Below are positions 11,257-23,702 of a DNA stretch of 64,000 nucleotides, in pieces. Below the pieces are notes generated by a model. That model saw only the letters and a list, made by a program, of their open reading frames with translations. It ran no database searches and was not told where the DNA came from. Each line of letters begins with the position of its first letter. The first letter of the stretch is position 1. The position numbers and the translations under genes are program-made. The stretch is from Flaveria trinervia (taxonomy: Eukaryota; Streptophyta; Magnoliopsida; Asterales; Asteraceae): assembly GCA_025506515.1 (NCBI GenBank), contig CM046457.1:5304944-5368943 (forward strand). The letters run 5' to 3'.

Positions 11257-12321
11257 AATTGCGTATTTACCCTTTTGCATATGGTGAAAATATTGTTTCC
11301 GAGGCCTGTTAAAACTTCACTGACCTGTTTCCGAAATCATTTTTGTGGCATTGGTCCAAGGATGGAGTTATTCGCACATGGCTAAGGCTTGCGGTGTGTG
11401 GGTTCGCTTTAACGAACCAAGCTTTGGTCCGGCCCGGTTTTGTGTATAATAGTAGAGCTCAAGTGTGTGGTGATTTGTTTCTTCTTCAACTTTTGTATGA
11501 TACGGAGTACAATAGGTGTGTATTTTGTAATTGGTTCAAGATACAAATGAACTAGTTAAAGTCAATCTTATAATAACCTAGATTTGGTCATATCTGTTGG
11601 TCACAAGTGAATATCCCATTTGTGTTGCTTTGATAGAAATTAGTTTATTGGAACTAATGGTCTTGAAAATAAAATCGGTTAACACCTAAGAAAGCCGAAC
11701 GAAAACACATTTTGTTGGATATCATGTAGTCGAGAAACATCGTATCTAAGTTCAAGGTCAACATAAACATTAACTTAGTAAAATACCCGGAATATATGAA
11801 TGGTACTATATAAGTTGACATCTTCTTTCAAAATTAGTCGTGCTAACCTTGAATACTGCATCTTATACATTCATATTCGACGTCTTGTGATGAAACATTG
11901 GTTGGGGCGAAAAGGTTAAAAAAAACCTAATTTAGCATATTTTTTTTATAAACATAAATGATAAAATATCAGAAAAAGTAAATTCACTAAAAGGGTTAAT
12001 ACTATTAAGATCCCTTCACAATTTATAAAACACAAACTTTGTTAAAATACACATACATTGAATTTTAAAAAGGTTATATTTGGTTAAAAAAGTTTATAAT
12101 CCTATGAACTTGTATCTAAAGCGGTTTAGATATGATGTGCTAGTGTTTCATGTCACAATATACGTAACATCGTGTCAAAAAGTGTTTGTATAGCCTTCGG
12201 ATATGTAACGACTGTGTTATTTATACACAAGGTCATCGTCGTTGACTTCAGTGATGTTAGCATATGAAAATAAGGAACATTTTTATGCTAACTATATCAA
12301 ACATCATAAACAGATACATTA
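11257..12321. other. Intergenic; myosin 3' UTR region
   Basis: The first few hundred bases probably include the 3' UTR, but no poly(A) signal stands out enough to mark. The rest is AT-rich with no gene signal. Confidence 0.4.
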
Positions 12322-13114
12322 TTACCTTAAGAAGACGTTTGGAAGTGTCTTAGAAAGAGCTTTTTGATGTGAATAACAATTAGTAGACATCGTTATTCCG
12401 TACAGTTTTCTTTCTTTGCTACAACAATTATGAAGCATATTAGTTGCATCAGTTAAACACTTGGTGCAATCTTTCACCGTTAAATCAGGAGTACACTGCA
12501 TAGACCCGTATAAAGTGCTGGAACCCGACCCATAAGGTACATACCCAGACCCGAATTTGGCTATGAAACCCCCAGCTGCCGTCGCTTTCAACATATTCGC
12601 CAAATTATCCAACCCTTTTGCCAAATCACTAGCATTAACATGAGTCTGATTTGACGGCGAAGAGAAGCTGGTCCAAGCCCACTCAAGAAGCGAAAGCTGA
12701 GACTTATAGTTCTCGTAACGCACCATGCAGTTTAGGTTCGGTAAGACTGTCCAAGCCACACCTAGCTTTTTGTTTCGGGCAGTTTTTCTTAAGATACGGG
12801 ATGGTGTTGTTGACACATTCGCGACAATCTTCGGCTTTGATATTAGGGGGACACAAAGAGGTCGTCCAAACTTCAAAAACGTCACCGATAATCATATAAC
12901 CGATTTCGTAACCAGTGTATTCTTCATGTACAAGTCTTTCGTTGAGTTTTTTGAATGCGGAATCTCGGTATTCTAGTTGGATATCAGATTTGAAATTGTC
13001 GCTACTGCATTTGTGGGATTGTTCATGTGTGCTAGTTTTTTGAGCTATGATGAGATGATCGTTGGTGATCACTTGAAAAAATAACATTAGTGAAATTAGA
13101 GATTTCGTTTCCAT
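12322..13114 (-). CDS. Cysteine-rich repeat secretory protein (two DUF26/Gnk2 domains), one frameshift
   Basis: DUF26/Gnk2 proteins are secreted or receptor-like apoplastic proteins tied to stress, immunity and mannose binding. The ATG at 13114 opens a hydrophobic signal peptide (METKSLISLMLFF...IIAQ). Domain 1 holds LCPPNIKAEDCRECVN (C-x8-C-x2-C). Domain 2 holds QCTPDLTVKDCTKCL and then CC and C. No membrane segment or kinase follows. Between the domains, near 12767, a run of five A on the coding strand (the paralogue has four) shifts the frame, so domain 1 and domain 2 lie in different frames. The frame ends at 12322, where the coding strand reads AG/GTAATAAT, a plausible splice donor. TATA-like TATAAATAAGG lies about 40 bp upstream of the ATG. 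Confidence 0.75.
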
Positions 13115-13293
13115 TTAGAATTTTTGGTAATTTGTGTTTCTAATAAACCTTATTTATAAGGTGAAAGATAAAGGAATTGGAATTTTGTACCATTCAATTG
13201 GTTGATTGTTAGAAAAACGTGACATAAAATAAAATTATAAGTCTACACGATTGTTGTTATCGTAATAATACATTTAAAGTAAAAGAATAAGTT

Positions 13294-13340
13294 TATATAT
13301 ATATATATATATATATTATTATTATTATTATTATTATTAT
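13294..13340. repeat. TA then TTA microsatellite
   Basis: A compound (TA)n-(TTA)n tract upstream of the first DUF26 gene. Confidence 0.95.
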
Positions 13341-13655
13341 TTTCAAGAGAGGAAGATTATCTTAATAAAAAACTTTTGTCTAAGAAAGACTAACAACGTG
13401 TTGTTTTTTTTAATATTTTACTGTCTTCATTAAAATTTATTATTTCTAATAGAATTTTGTATTTTTGTTTAACATTTGTCATGTTTGAATGAATTTTATA
13501 TTGTCATTATAAATTTAACTGTTAGTGTCGAAACTCGATTTTGTTGTCAACGGAATGGTTTATCGTCGATTATAGATCCAACCACAGGAAAAACCGATCA
13601 CAATGCCATCGAAATAAGTTCAACCGGAGTACTAGTTTGCATTGGTTTTGAGGTG

Positions 13656-14235
13656 AAAAAAATTCCTTCTTAGAACTCTCAGCAAAATATAATTTTTATT
13701 TTAACCTTTCACCTTATTAAAATAGCATGTTAATATTTCATTATCAATAAATAAAACATCTCATACTAATAAAATAAGATATTATGATATTGGATTAAAC
13801 AATAGAATTTTTAGACGGTCGATTTCAAGTTTACATATAATTGTATGAGTGACGATGAACGAAACATATTTCTTTTTAACATGTTATCAGCACACACTAC
13901 CCAACTAAGCTTCGGTAACACAGGTTGTAGCGTATTTCAAAGATTTTTCAGTGTTCATACATAATATATATATTTTATTCATGATGAGAATAGAGTTATG
14001 TGAATATCAATTCTATGGCTTTTCCAAAACATATCAATTGAACGATGTTCAATAGTTATTTTAAATTTTAAAGGACGTAGAGTTGCATATCAGAGAATAG
14101 CATATCTGTATTCTTTGTTGTAACATCGTGATCACACAAACAATATAAACAGACTTGCGAAAGTTGTTTGCTTTTCCCGTGTTGCCACACTCCTGTGATA
14201 TTATGTTCAAGATCACGATCTAATAATTACTTATA
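13656..14235. repeat. Direct duplication, left copy (about 580 bp)
   Basis: It matches 15146-15717 in the same orientation along its whole length, beginning near a TTCTTAGAACTCT block and ending near TTATGTTCAA...ATCTAAT. Divergence is moderate with small indels. No coding signal is present. Confidence 0.8.
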
Positions 14236-14492
14236 AGAGTAAAATGTTATTTTCCTCACTGACGTTTTATTGAATTTGTCATTTCAATTCAATTTTTTTT
14301 ATCATTTTAGTCATTGTGATTTAACAAATGTTGCTATTTTCATCCACACATTAACTCCGTTAAGTTCTCCGTTAAATATGTGTGTATTTTAGTATTTTTG
14401 ACATCCTAATTGTCCAATTAAAATAATGTTAATAATAAAATATTCAGTTAAAACTAAAAATAAAAAAAATAAAGCAACTAATGAGATCAGAC

Positions 14493-15140
14493 GCTTCAAT
14501 TTAAAAGTTTTGATTAATGTTAACTAGTTTAGAAACCCGTCTACTACACATGTTGTATGAAAAATTAAATAAAAATTATTTAGTAATATTAAAAGTTAAA
14601 AAATAATTTTTTGAGATAAAATATTCTTAAAGTTACATATAATTAACCATTAAGTAATTAAACAATAACACTATTTTTTCAAAATTTCATCTTTAAAGAA
14701 GTTTTGCTTTTAAAAAATATTGATTTTTTAAATCTCCAAAAAATTATTAAAATGTTTGTATTAAAAAACTTTATATTTCATATAATTTGGTTTTTAAAAT
14801 GTTTTGTTAATAATCATTTATTAGGTTTGTGTTGTATCATAGAAAACTAAATTAAGTTTCTTAATACAAACATTTTAATAAATTTTTTGGAGAGTTAAAA
14901 AATCAATATTTTTTAAAAGCAGAACTTTTTTAAAGAGGAAAGTTTAAAAAACTATTGTTATTTTTAATTACTTAATGGTTAATTATATGTAACTTTAAGC
15001 ATATTTTATCTCAAGAAATTATTTTTTAATTTTTAATAGTACTACATAATTATTATTTAATATTTTCATACAACACATGTAGTAGACGCCTAGACGGTTT
15101 CTAAACTAGTTAACGTTAATCAAAACTTTTAAATTGCTTA
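14493..15140. mobile_element. Long foldback element (arms about 285 bp)
   Basis: The left arm 14493-14775 is inverted relative to 14853-15140, with about 80 bp between. Outer ends read CAATTTAAAAGTTTTG...CAAAACTTTTAAATTG, and both arms carry AACTAGTTTAGAAAC and a CTACTACA block. The AACTAG/CTAGTT edges resemble Helitron CTAG ends, so two Helitron ends in inverted order is an alternative to a foldback MITE. No clear target duplication was found. Confidence 0.65.
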
Positions 15141-15145
15141 AAGAT

Positions 15146-15717
15146 GAAAATAAATTTCTTCTTAGAACTCTTAGCAAAATATAGTTTTTATTTGAACCTT
15201 TCATTTTAAGCATGTTAAATATTTCATTATCAATAAATAAAATATCATATCCTAATAAAATAAGATATTATGATAGATATTGGATTAAACAATATAACTT
15301 TTTGACTGTCGATTTCAAGTTTATATATGATTATAAGTGACGATGAATGAAACAAATTTCTTTCTAACATGCTTCATCACCGACTACCCAACTAACCCTC
15401 GGTAATACCAGTTGTAGCGTATTTCAAAGTTTGTTCAGTGTTCATACACAACATATTTTTTTCCACAGTGAGAATATAGTTGTGTGAATATCAATTCTAT
15501 GGCTTTTGCAAAACATATCAATTGTACGATGTTCAATAGTTCTTTTAAATTTAAAAGGACGTAGAGTTGCATATCGAAGAATAATCATATATGTTTTCTT
15601 TTATGTGACATCATGATCACACAAACAATAAAAACAGACTCGCGAAAGTTGTTTGCTTTTCGCGTGTTGCCACACCGCTGTGATATTATGTTCAAAGTCA
15701 AGATCTAATTACTTATG
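15146..15717. repeat. Direct duplication, right copy (about 572 bp)
   Basis: Second copy of 13656-14235, starting immediately after the right foldback arm. Confidence 0.8.
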
Positions 15718-17150
15718 ATTCATAAATATTTAGAATTCAAAAGTACTTAATTGTATCAAATGAGCCATCATACATATACACATGTGTCTATTTTAAAAGC
15801 TCATCTTCTAATTTGATATGCTTAGATTCACTCTCCATTTAGTGATAACATTATGAGTAAGTCTATTCGTTACCTGCAAATTGTAATTAACATTTATTTT
15901 ATTGTTAATTACATATGTTTTCTTAACAATTAGGATCTCTACTATAAAATCTTAAATATGTATGTAATTAACGAATTGTATGGTTTTATAATCGAATTTC
16001 GTCCCCCCCCCCCCCCCCCGGCCTTTAAATTATTCAGTAAATCAAATAAATTAACTTGACGGTATTTGTTCATTAGTATCCTTTTATTATTATTCTATTT
16101 ATTAATTTTTGTCGATTTTCAAATCAAATAAATATCGTATAACTTTTTAAGTAATTACAGTTTCCAAACATGTAAAACGTTTGTTATAAGTCTAATAAGC
16201 TTTTATAGAAATTTAACGAATAGATAAGTTAGCTTGAAGTTGATAATTTTCTATAAATTGATGAACATGATTAGGTACTAACAAATAAAAGAAGTTAGAA
16301 TATATGATATGTAATCGCTAGTAACTAATAATGTTAAGAACTGAATAATAATTGAAATACAATAGTCACATAGATATTTTCAAGAAATTACAATTATAAA
16401 TCGTCGCACGTAAATTTTAAGAGTTGTTAAATAATTATCAACAGACAAGAATGAGATTTTAGGCTCAATTGTCTGTATATTTGAAATAATTTTTTTAATA
16501 ACAAATCAATCTCAATTGAAATATGTCATATGGAGGTTTCATTTACATGTGTAAACATATTTACCATCAATCCTCACTTCTATGTTCTTCCTCCTTTTGT
16601 ATCTTATTCCTCTGTTAAGAAGATAAATATAAGTTTATTAGTTGGGATTGAGAAATAACGAATAAAAACTATTAAAAACAATTTAAGTACATAGAATGTT
16701 CACCTGAGCCGGGGAAATTAATTGACTAATTTGGTACTAATTCATTGGTTTATTATAATATTATATTCACAAATGAATATTAAATATATCTAGTATAAAC
16801 ACGACATGATTTTAATTAGTATGTGATAGTTAAGTTTAATGCTTTTGATATGAATAAATATACAGATTATATTAATGTTCATCTGTTTCAATTTGTAATC
16901 CATCAACCAACTAACCCTAAAAGAGAATTAAAACCTTAGCTTTCTTGTTTACTTCACATTCAAGATTTACATTTATAATTGTTTTCATCTCTTAAGTTGC
17001 TATGCAATTGTACTTAAAGTGATTAAATATACCTGAAATCCACGTTTTTATGCAATGCATACCAAGTGTATCAACTTACAGAAAAGTTAAACATTGTAAA
17101 AAGATATACATTACCTGAGAGGTAACTGTAAGTCTCTAGAGATCAGATGA
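15718..17150. other. AT-rich intergenic DNA with a 17-C tract
   Basis: No gene is visible. A run of 17 C at 16003-16019 on the + strand is the only striking local feature. Confidence 0.5.
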
Positions 17151-17943
17151 TCAAGGTGTATTAGAAAGAGATTTTTGATGTGAATACCAAAAATAACAAT
17201 TAGCAGACATCGTTATCCCATATAACTTTCTTTCTTTACTACAACAATTATGAAGAGCATTAGTTGCATCAGATAAACACTTCATGCAATCTTTCTCATC
17301 TATATCAGGTGTACACTGCATGGCCCCGTATAAAGTGTGGGAACCCGACCCATAAGGCACATGCCCAGACCCGAATTTGGTAACGATACCACCATTGGCT
17401 GCTGTCCCCTTCAAATTATTCGCCAATTATTCACCCCTTTCTCCAAATCACTAGCATTAGAAGTAGTCTGATTTGATGACGAAGAGAAGCTAGTCCAGTT
17501 AGCCCATTCAAGAAGTGTTAGCTGACTTCTATAGTTCTCATAACGCACCATGCAGTTTAGGTTCGATAAGACTGTCCACGCGACACCTAGCTTTTGTTTC
17601 GGGCAATTTTTTTTTCCAGATATGGGATGGTGTTGTTGATACATTCCCAACAAGCTTCCTTTTTGATATTCGGGGGACACAAAATGGCGATCCAAACTTC
17701 ATATACGTCGCCCATTTTATAACCGATCTGATAACCTGTGTAATCATTGCTTCCAAGTCTTTTGTGGAGTACACTGAATGCAGAATCGCGGTATTCTACT
17801 TGGATATCAGATTGGAAATTGCCATTGTTACTACACTTGAAGGATTGATTATGTGGGTTGGGTTTTTGAGCTATGATGAGATTGACACCATTGGTGATTG
17901 CTTGAAGAAGAAAGATGAGTGAAATTAGAGATTTGGTTTCCAT
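17151..17943 (-). CDS. Second DUF26/Gnk2 secretory protein, two frameshifts
   Basis: A close paralogue of the 12.3-13.1 kb gene. I place the start at 17943, where METKSLISLIFLLQ begins the signal peptide; an in-frame ATG at 17979 would add 12 residues before it. Domain 1 holds LCPPNIKKEACWECIN and domain 2 QCTPDIDEKDCMKCLS, each C-x8-C-x2-C. Two one-base changes break the frame, both in homopolymers: an A-run of the coding strand at about 17606-17615, and a missing T near 17428 (AATTGGCG where LNNLANNL is expected). The 3' end again meets AG/GTAATG, a likely donor, with no partner exon seen. No TM or kinase is present. Confidence 0.75.
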
Positions 17944-18044
17944 GTGTGGTTTGGATGTTTTGATATTTCGTGTTTGCATGAACCAATATTTAAAGAGGTG
18001 AAAGGTAACATATTTTAGAAAGAAAGTTGAATATCATTGATGGT

Positions 18045-18400
18045 AACCCGTAGAGTGGGTTAAGCTTCAAGAATTGAAGAAAGAAAGAGTTCACAAAAGC
18101 TGGGCAAATTTCTGGCATTCTTCCATTACTACACTCCAATGCTTAAATACATAACAATAAAAAAAAGCAGTAACAAAATAACTAAATTAAATAATAATGG
18201 AAATCATGGATAGAAAGTGGAATTATGGAATCATGGACTTCATCTACTACAAATCAGGAATTCATGTTTTGACTCAATCACGCAACCTTCTCGGCAACTG
18301 GGTTTCTCTCTTGGGCCTGCCCTTGTGGCCTCCTACCATTGCCTGCTCCTCACCAATGGGCCTATCCTCCAGTTGTGCTGCATCAATCATACTATTTTAA
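18045..18400 (-). mobile_element. Possible truncated LTR fragment
   Basis: The minus strand shows a TATTTAAGC promoter-like box followed by a CTTTCTTTCTTCAATTCTTG leader-like tract, an arrangement common in plant LTRs. No partner LTR, primer site or coding region is attached. It lies just upstream of the second DUF26 gene. Weak call. Confidence 0.3.
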
Positions 18401-18617
18401 TTGGTTGATGGTTAAAAAAATGTTATAATTATTGATTCTGTGCGATTCTTATCACATTAACTAGTATTTTACCCATTGTGCGTTGCAGCAACGCCTTACG
18501 CAGTGTGATAAAGTATAGAGTACTGTCGGTTGATTCATTTTCTAATTAAATATATGTCGAAATGAAAATTAATGCAAATTTATATTGTCAAATAAAAACG
18601 TATTAATTTGACACGAC

Positions 18618-21600
18618 TGTCACACCCTGACCGAAGGCGGAATCATCGGGGCAGACGAATGTGAAACGATTGTTCATAGCTCATGGAATTAAATAAGTTG
18701 AAATAATATTAAATGCTATTTTTCATTAAATAATACTAGACAATTAAGTCATTATAATACAATAAAGATTTAAACAACAACATAAAATATTTAATTAAAT
18801 TAAGTCCAAGTCCTATATGAGCAACAATAAGTTCTCAAGTAGCAATTCTGAAACATGTTAAAAATAAAGGGTCAACATATAATGTTGCTGAGTTCTCATG
18901 AATTTGTACATACGTATGAAAACAATGTTTAAGAGGAAATTCATGTCATGGTTATGAAATATTGCAAGAATATAGATAGCCTAATGATACAATCAAACAT
19001 TGACAAAGATATCCATTACAAGTTATAACGATTAACTAAGTGTACTTGATTCTCATGATGAACAAGTCATACGTCATCAGGAGCCAGCAATAACCTCGGC
19101 TATAACACCAAATAGGCTTGTCAGACCCATACGCTAGACTAGCGATAGTTACCGATTGTTTTTACAAGATGACTATCATATAAGGCTCACAAATATCTCA
19201 AGTAACCATGATAAGTTTATAAACGAATTGCACGTGTATTACGAGTTCAAGATATTTGACAAGTGTACGTTTATAAGATTAACATGTTTCACCTCAAAAT
19301 GTATGAAATAAAGTAAAAATGGCATGAAAAACACACATGATTTAAGATGCACTTTAAAGTAATAAGGTTTGCTCCAACAATTTCTTCACGATTCAATCTA
19401 AGATTTGATGTCTTAGGATTAGAATGAAGATATGATTTAACTACCAAATGTGATTTAGGGTTTATTTGGAATTTGGGGTTTAATAATTAGGTTAAATACA
19501 ATAATACAACTAATTATATTTTAATTTCATAAAGATGGAATAAACTGATTGAATAATCAAAACAAACATGAATCTTAATGAAATTGAATGATGAAATATT
19601 ACTCGAATATTTAATTTGTAATAATTGATAGAATAAAGATTGAGCATTAAAATGTGGAAAGTAAATAATTAATTTAGTAATTATTTAAACTTACGATCAA
19701 AATAATCAATTGAATGATTAATTATTCAAATAAGTTATTAAAATAACTTATTTGATTTAAAGACCATTTTATAAAGTAATAAAAAGATAATCTTTAAATA
19801 ATTTTTGTCATAGTTTTTATGATATTAAATTATTTGTTTTTAATTAAAAATAGAAGATTATCTTGTTTAAAATTTTCAGAAACTAAATTAATAATTTCTG
19901 GAATATATTTAATAATTAACATAATCTTTATTTTAATTTAATAGAGTAATATTCATTTTTGTAATTTAATTATAAAAAGAAAAGGTTTCCAAAAATGATT
20001 TGAGGGTGTCCAGGTTCAAACCCGGACCTCCTGTGCATTTAAGGGTGTTGTTAACCGTTGGGCTAGAGGCCCGGATCTGTTAAGTTCCAAAAGAATTTTA
20101 TAAATACATTAATTAAAGAATCCCCAAATTACAAGAACCCTAGAAATCGGGTTGAATCCAATTGAACATCAATTCGACATTTTGATAGAAATCAACATGG
20201 GGCTTTTGCTTTGCACATGAAATCGATTGTGTGCGCGTGTGGAATTAGCTGGATTAATGTTGTTTCGAGTGGAACAAGTATAAGAACATTCACGATCGAG
20301 GTGTTATCGAATGGAGTTGTTCAGGATGATTCGCTCCAATTCGAGGACTATGAAGCTTCTTATGGTGACAATAGTTGTATTCCTCATTCAATTGAATGAT
20401 ATGATGCTCAAAAGGAAACGAATGAATGAGTTGCAGGTCGATCAAAGGGTGATGATCGATAGGGGTCTTTAGATGATTTCCAGATGAATTTAGATGTTGG
20501 TACAGATTCAAGAGTCGATTTCATTGTTTTCCCTCGATTATAAAGACTTGATTTAATCCGTTTTAAATCAATTGGTTTCAATATTATTTGCGGGTTCAGT
20601 TTTGAGTTTGGTCCAGTTAACAACTATTTTATTTGAATTGAAACGGATCTTTGGTTCGAAACGGGTTCAAGAGATGTTTAATATAGTTTAATTGCGTTTT
20701 AATCGAGCGTTTTGGGTGTGTGAAGGAACTCAACGGAGAAGGGGCCGGAAAAAGAGGGGAAACGACGGAAGGGAGGCTGTTTGGTTTGGGTTTTAACCAA
20801 CGTTACACTTTGGTCCCCTAAGTTTTGAGTTGTTATCATTTTATGTAACAAAATTTTGAATTAAGTTTCAAAGATTACCAGATAAACCCTAAACTTATAT
20901 AACCCAAAATTTTCTAATGTAAAATTAACTTTGTGTTTTAATTAAAGGAAAAATGTCACAGAATAGTAACCAAGTTTCAAAAGTGTTCTAATTTAGTCAC
21001 TCATGCATATTTTTCTCAAATTGGACCTCCAAACGATCAAATCGAGTCATTACCAAATTTTATTACGACAAGAAAGTAATGATGGAAAAGACATTGGAGT
21101 TAGAATTTTCAATATATAAAATTATATTAAAAAATAAAAAAAACATGTTAATTATGAAAAATATAAAAAAGTGCCTAAAATTTACGTCAACGTTCTATAT
21201 CAGCATCAAAAGGTAGAAAAAAATATTTTTTAACTGAGTTCAAAAGTATAATATGCTAAAAAATATGTTATGACTTTTAATTTGTATAAAATATAAAAAT
21301 GAGTGATCTAATTGGAACACTTTTAAAACTTGAGTTACTTAATTGGAACACTTTTGAAAGTTGGTTACTATTTTACAAAGTTACCCCTTAATTAAATATC
21401 AAAGTTAACCTTAAACTTTATAAACTTATATAACATTATAGTTTTTTTATAAACTTTGAAATATAATTATTTATTTCTATAAATAAACCTTATAAATTTA
21501 TAAAACTTTATTTTATAAATTATAAAAGTGATTATAGATTGCTAAATGATTTGATAAATGAGAATTGAATAAATGGTATAATTATTGTATTTGAAAGATC

Positions 21601-21698
21601 AAAATTAATTAAATAGCTAACTAATGAATTTGGTTTCTAAAATTAACTCAAATGGATTCGGGTTTAGGTTTTTATTTTTAAAATGGACGGATGTTACA
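18618..21698 (-). mobile_element. Solo LTR A (3.1 kb), TSD ACGAC
   Basis: On the minus strand it starts TGTAACATCCG at 21698 and ends GGTGTGACA at 18618. It is flanked by ACGAC at 18613-18617 and 21699-21703, a perfect 5-bp target duplication. No internal domain or second LTR is attached, so this is the product of LTR-LTR recombination. The 3' ends of the repeats at 23702-26511 and 37859-40337 are homologous. The long LTR and TGTAAC/TGACA ends fit Ty3/gypsy. It contains a tRNA-like module. Small reading frames at 20.2-20.6 kb are not supported as genes. Confidence 0.85.
20003..20072 (-). promoter_or_regulatory. tRNA-like A/B-box module in solo LTR A
   Basis: On the minus strand, TAGCCCAACGG (A-box-like, 20056-20066) is followed about 32 nt later by GGGTTTGAACC (B-box-like, 20013-20023) inside an inverted repeat GTCC...GGAC. 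The spacing equals that of a tRNA gene. The acceptor stem is poor, so this is a tRNA-derived internal promoter and not a tRNA gene. Confidence 0.55.
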
Positions 21699-22078
21699 AC
21701 GACTCCAGATAAAATTTATGTCGAAACATATTCCAACTCAAAATGTACATAAAAATAAGCACGTGTGGCGCCATCATATGTGGCGTGATGATGTTATACC
21801 ACAATTACCACGACTCGTTTTCAAACTAAATTTATGTCATAATGTAGCGTAATTCAAATTTTTAACAACAAATGAAAATACATTATATTTGATATGACTC
21901 GTTTTCAAACAAAACTTACGTAAAATAAAGACCAACTCAAACATAGACGGCTATGATAACAAATTCTGTTGATTACACTATAAAGCCTTCAAAAAACTGG
22001 GTATCACAAAAAACCTAAAATCTGGTGGTCAAATTCTTAAATGCTTAAATGGACTATTCATTTTATATTAATAATAGA

Positions 22079-23654
22079 GCTAAATGTTGCATCATACGGG
22101 CTTGTAGTCTTGTAGTACTAAAATGTAAATTGTTTTATGTTTAACATTAAAAAGATCATACGGGCTTGTAGTCTAGCAGTACTAAAATGTGATTCGGAAT
22201 GTGTTCATCAGCACGAGGTTGAGAATTCTAGTTCTATAATGACAAAAAGACATGTAGGGTTAGAAATTAATTAATGAGCGTGTGAATTAACCTTCTCAAA
22301 AAATTCAGGAGATCATGTTACATGCTCCTTGTAAACAAATAAAATATCTTATCTTAATAAAATAAAAATTATGATATAACATAACTAAAAATGATTTCTA
22401 TCAGGATTGTCATCTTTTTAATTAAACTCTATTACTTCGGGCATGCATTATAGATAAAGTTTATAACGACAACAAATTTACAAAAGAAACTTTAATAAAA
22501 GAAATAAAAGTCAGGGTTATTGATTTTAATAATTCTAATTTTAATTTGTTGGACGAGATTAATTTTTAGTTAAAAAATAAAAGCTATACAGAGGAAACAA
22601 AATTAATATGAGTAAATGAAGCATACGTAAATTACATTTTATATATGGCGACTAAAACGATCTACACGTAACTCCAGCGACACTATTTTTTACATATGAA
22701 ATTCATACTACAATATGATACGTAATAAAAATCCTTTTAGTATAAGATGAATCAATAACTCACCTTTAACACATAACTTTAAGGGTCTTAAGCGAAATAA
22801 AAATTCAGGGAAATTTGCTAATATATATATATTATTACTTACCATCCTAACACGTGAAATTAGCTAACGCAATTGTATATGAGAGGCTGATTAATCTACC
22901 ATGGTACACTTTAACAATATTTAAGGATATCTATACTTATTTGTAAAACAATAATTTTAGTGTCGTTTGACGTTCTCTTAAGCCTCTATTTTTTTAATTT
23001 CTGCTTAAATATGTATCTGTTCGTAGTGTTAGTCTAGGTTCATTTGACTAAAAGTTAACTTATATACAAGAGATATTTAAGGAAAATTTAAAAATTTAAC
23101 CCTACCCTATATTTTTTTTCAAATAATTTATCAATAAAAATTATATAAATCATTTATGATTTTCTTCATCTATGAAATTGGTTCATTGATTGTGTTTTTC
23201 CATTAAATACTTGATTTATATTCAAATCTGACAAAAGTTACGTAATTTTTTAATCGACTCCTCTCCGGTTTGAAGGAATTTATAGATATCTTTTTTTTTT
23301 AAAATAAAGTCATACTCGATATTAAAATATTTCTCAACCATCCCAGGTTTACGATCCTCACGATGTTTTTATAAAGTCTGATAATATCACATTCGAGAGA
23401 CTTCATTTACGTTCTCATTTCGGCTTCAGTTTTATCAAATTTTCTTCAACAAAAGGTATTTACTTTTTGTTATATTTTTGAACTTTCATCCTCTGCGATT
23501 ATGATTTAACCTATTATTGTCTAAAATTGTGATTTCGGATTAATATTAATTTACTTTAATTTTTTTTAAAGATGATATACTTCACAAGTCAATCTATAAG
23601 ATATATATAGCTTTTACTTTTTAAATTTTTTATTTTCTTTTATGTGTACTATCA
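22079..23654. repeat. AT-rich DNA with a twin 35-bp motif and SINE-like remnant
   Basis: ATCATACGGGCTTGTAGTCT...AGTACTAAAATGT occurs twice, near 22091 and 22156. The second copy continues into a weak B-box-like GAGGTTGAGAATTC near 22219. This could be a tRNA-derived SINE remnant, but no A-tail or duplication marks its ends. The rest (to 23654) holds nothing I recognise. Confidence 0.3.
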
Positions 23655-23671
23655 TATTATTATTATTATTA

Positions 23672-23701
<30 letters not shown>
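23655..23701. repeat. TTA microsatellite, left of solo LTR B
   Basis: (TTA)n tract that continues after solo LTR B at 26512. The LTR inserted into it. Confidence 0.9.

Positions 23702-23702
<1 letters not shown>

Larger units (their letters stand above)
18467..22078 (-). mobile_element. Non-autonomous Helitron-like element split by solo LTR A
   Basis: Read on the minus strand, the 3' end has a perfect hairpin GCGTTGC-T-GCAACGC, then about 15 nt, then CTAG followed by T (18467-18497). That is the classic Helitron terminus. A candidate 5' end, TCTATTATTAATATAAAATG, lies at 22078. Sequence on both sides of the inserted LTR is similar in type, as expected of one host split in two. The 5' edge lacks the expected preceding A, so its limit is tentative. 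No Rep/helicase coding is present. Confidence 0.5.

Noticed and set aside
16003..16019. Regulatory G-quadruplex
   Set aside because: A single C17 run is most likely a slippage tract. No flanking structure suggests function.
18197..18408. Small genes of 63-67 residues
   Set aside because: Overlapping frames in a probable LTR fragment with no domain match.
20211..20623. Small genes in 20.2-20.6 kb
   Set aside because: They lie inside solo LTR A and have no family match.
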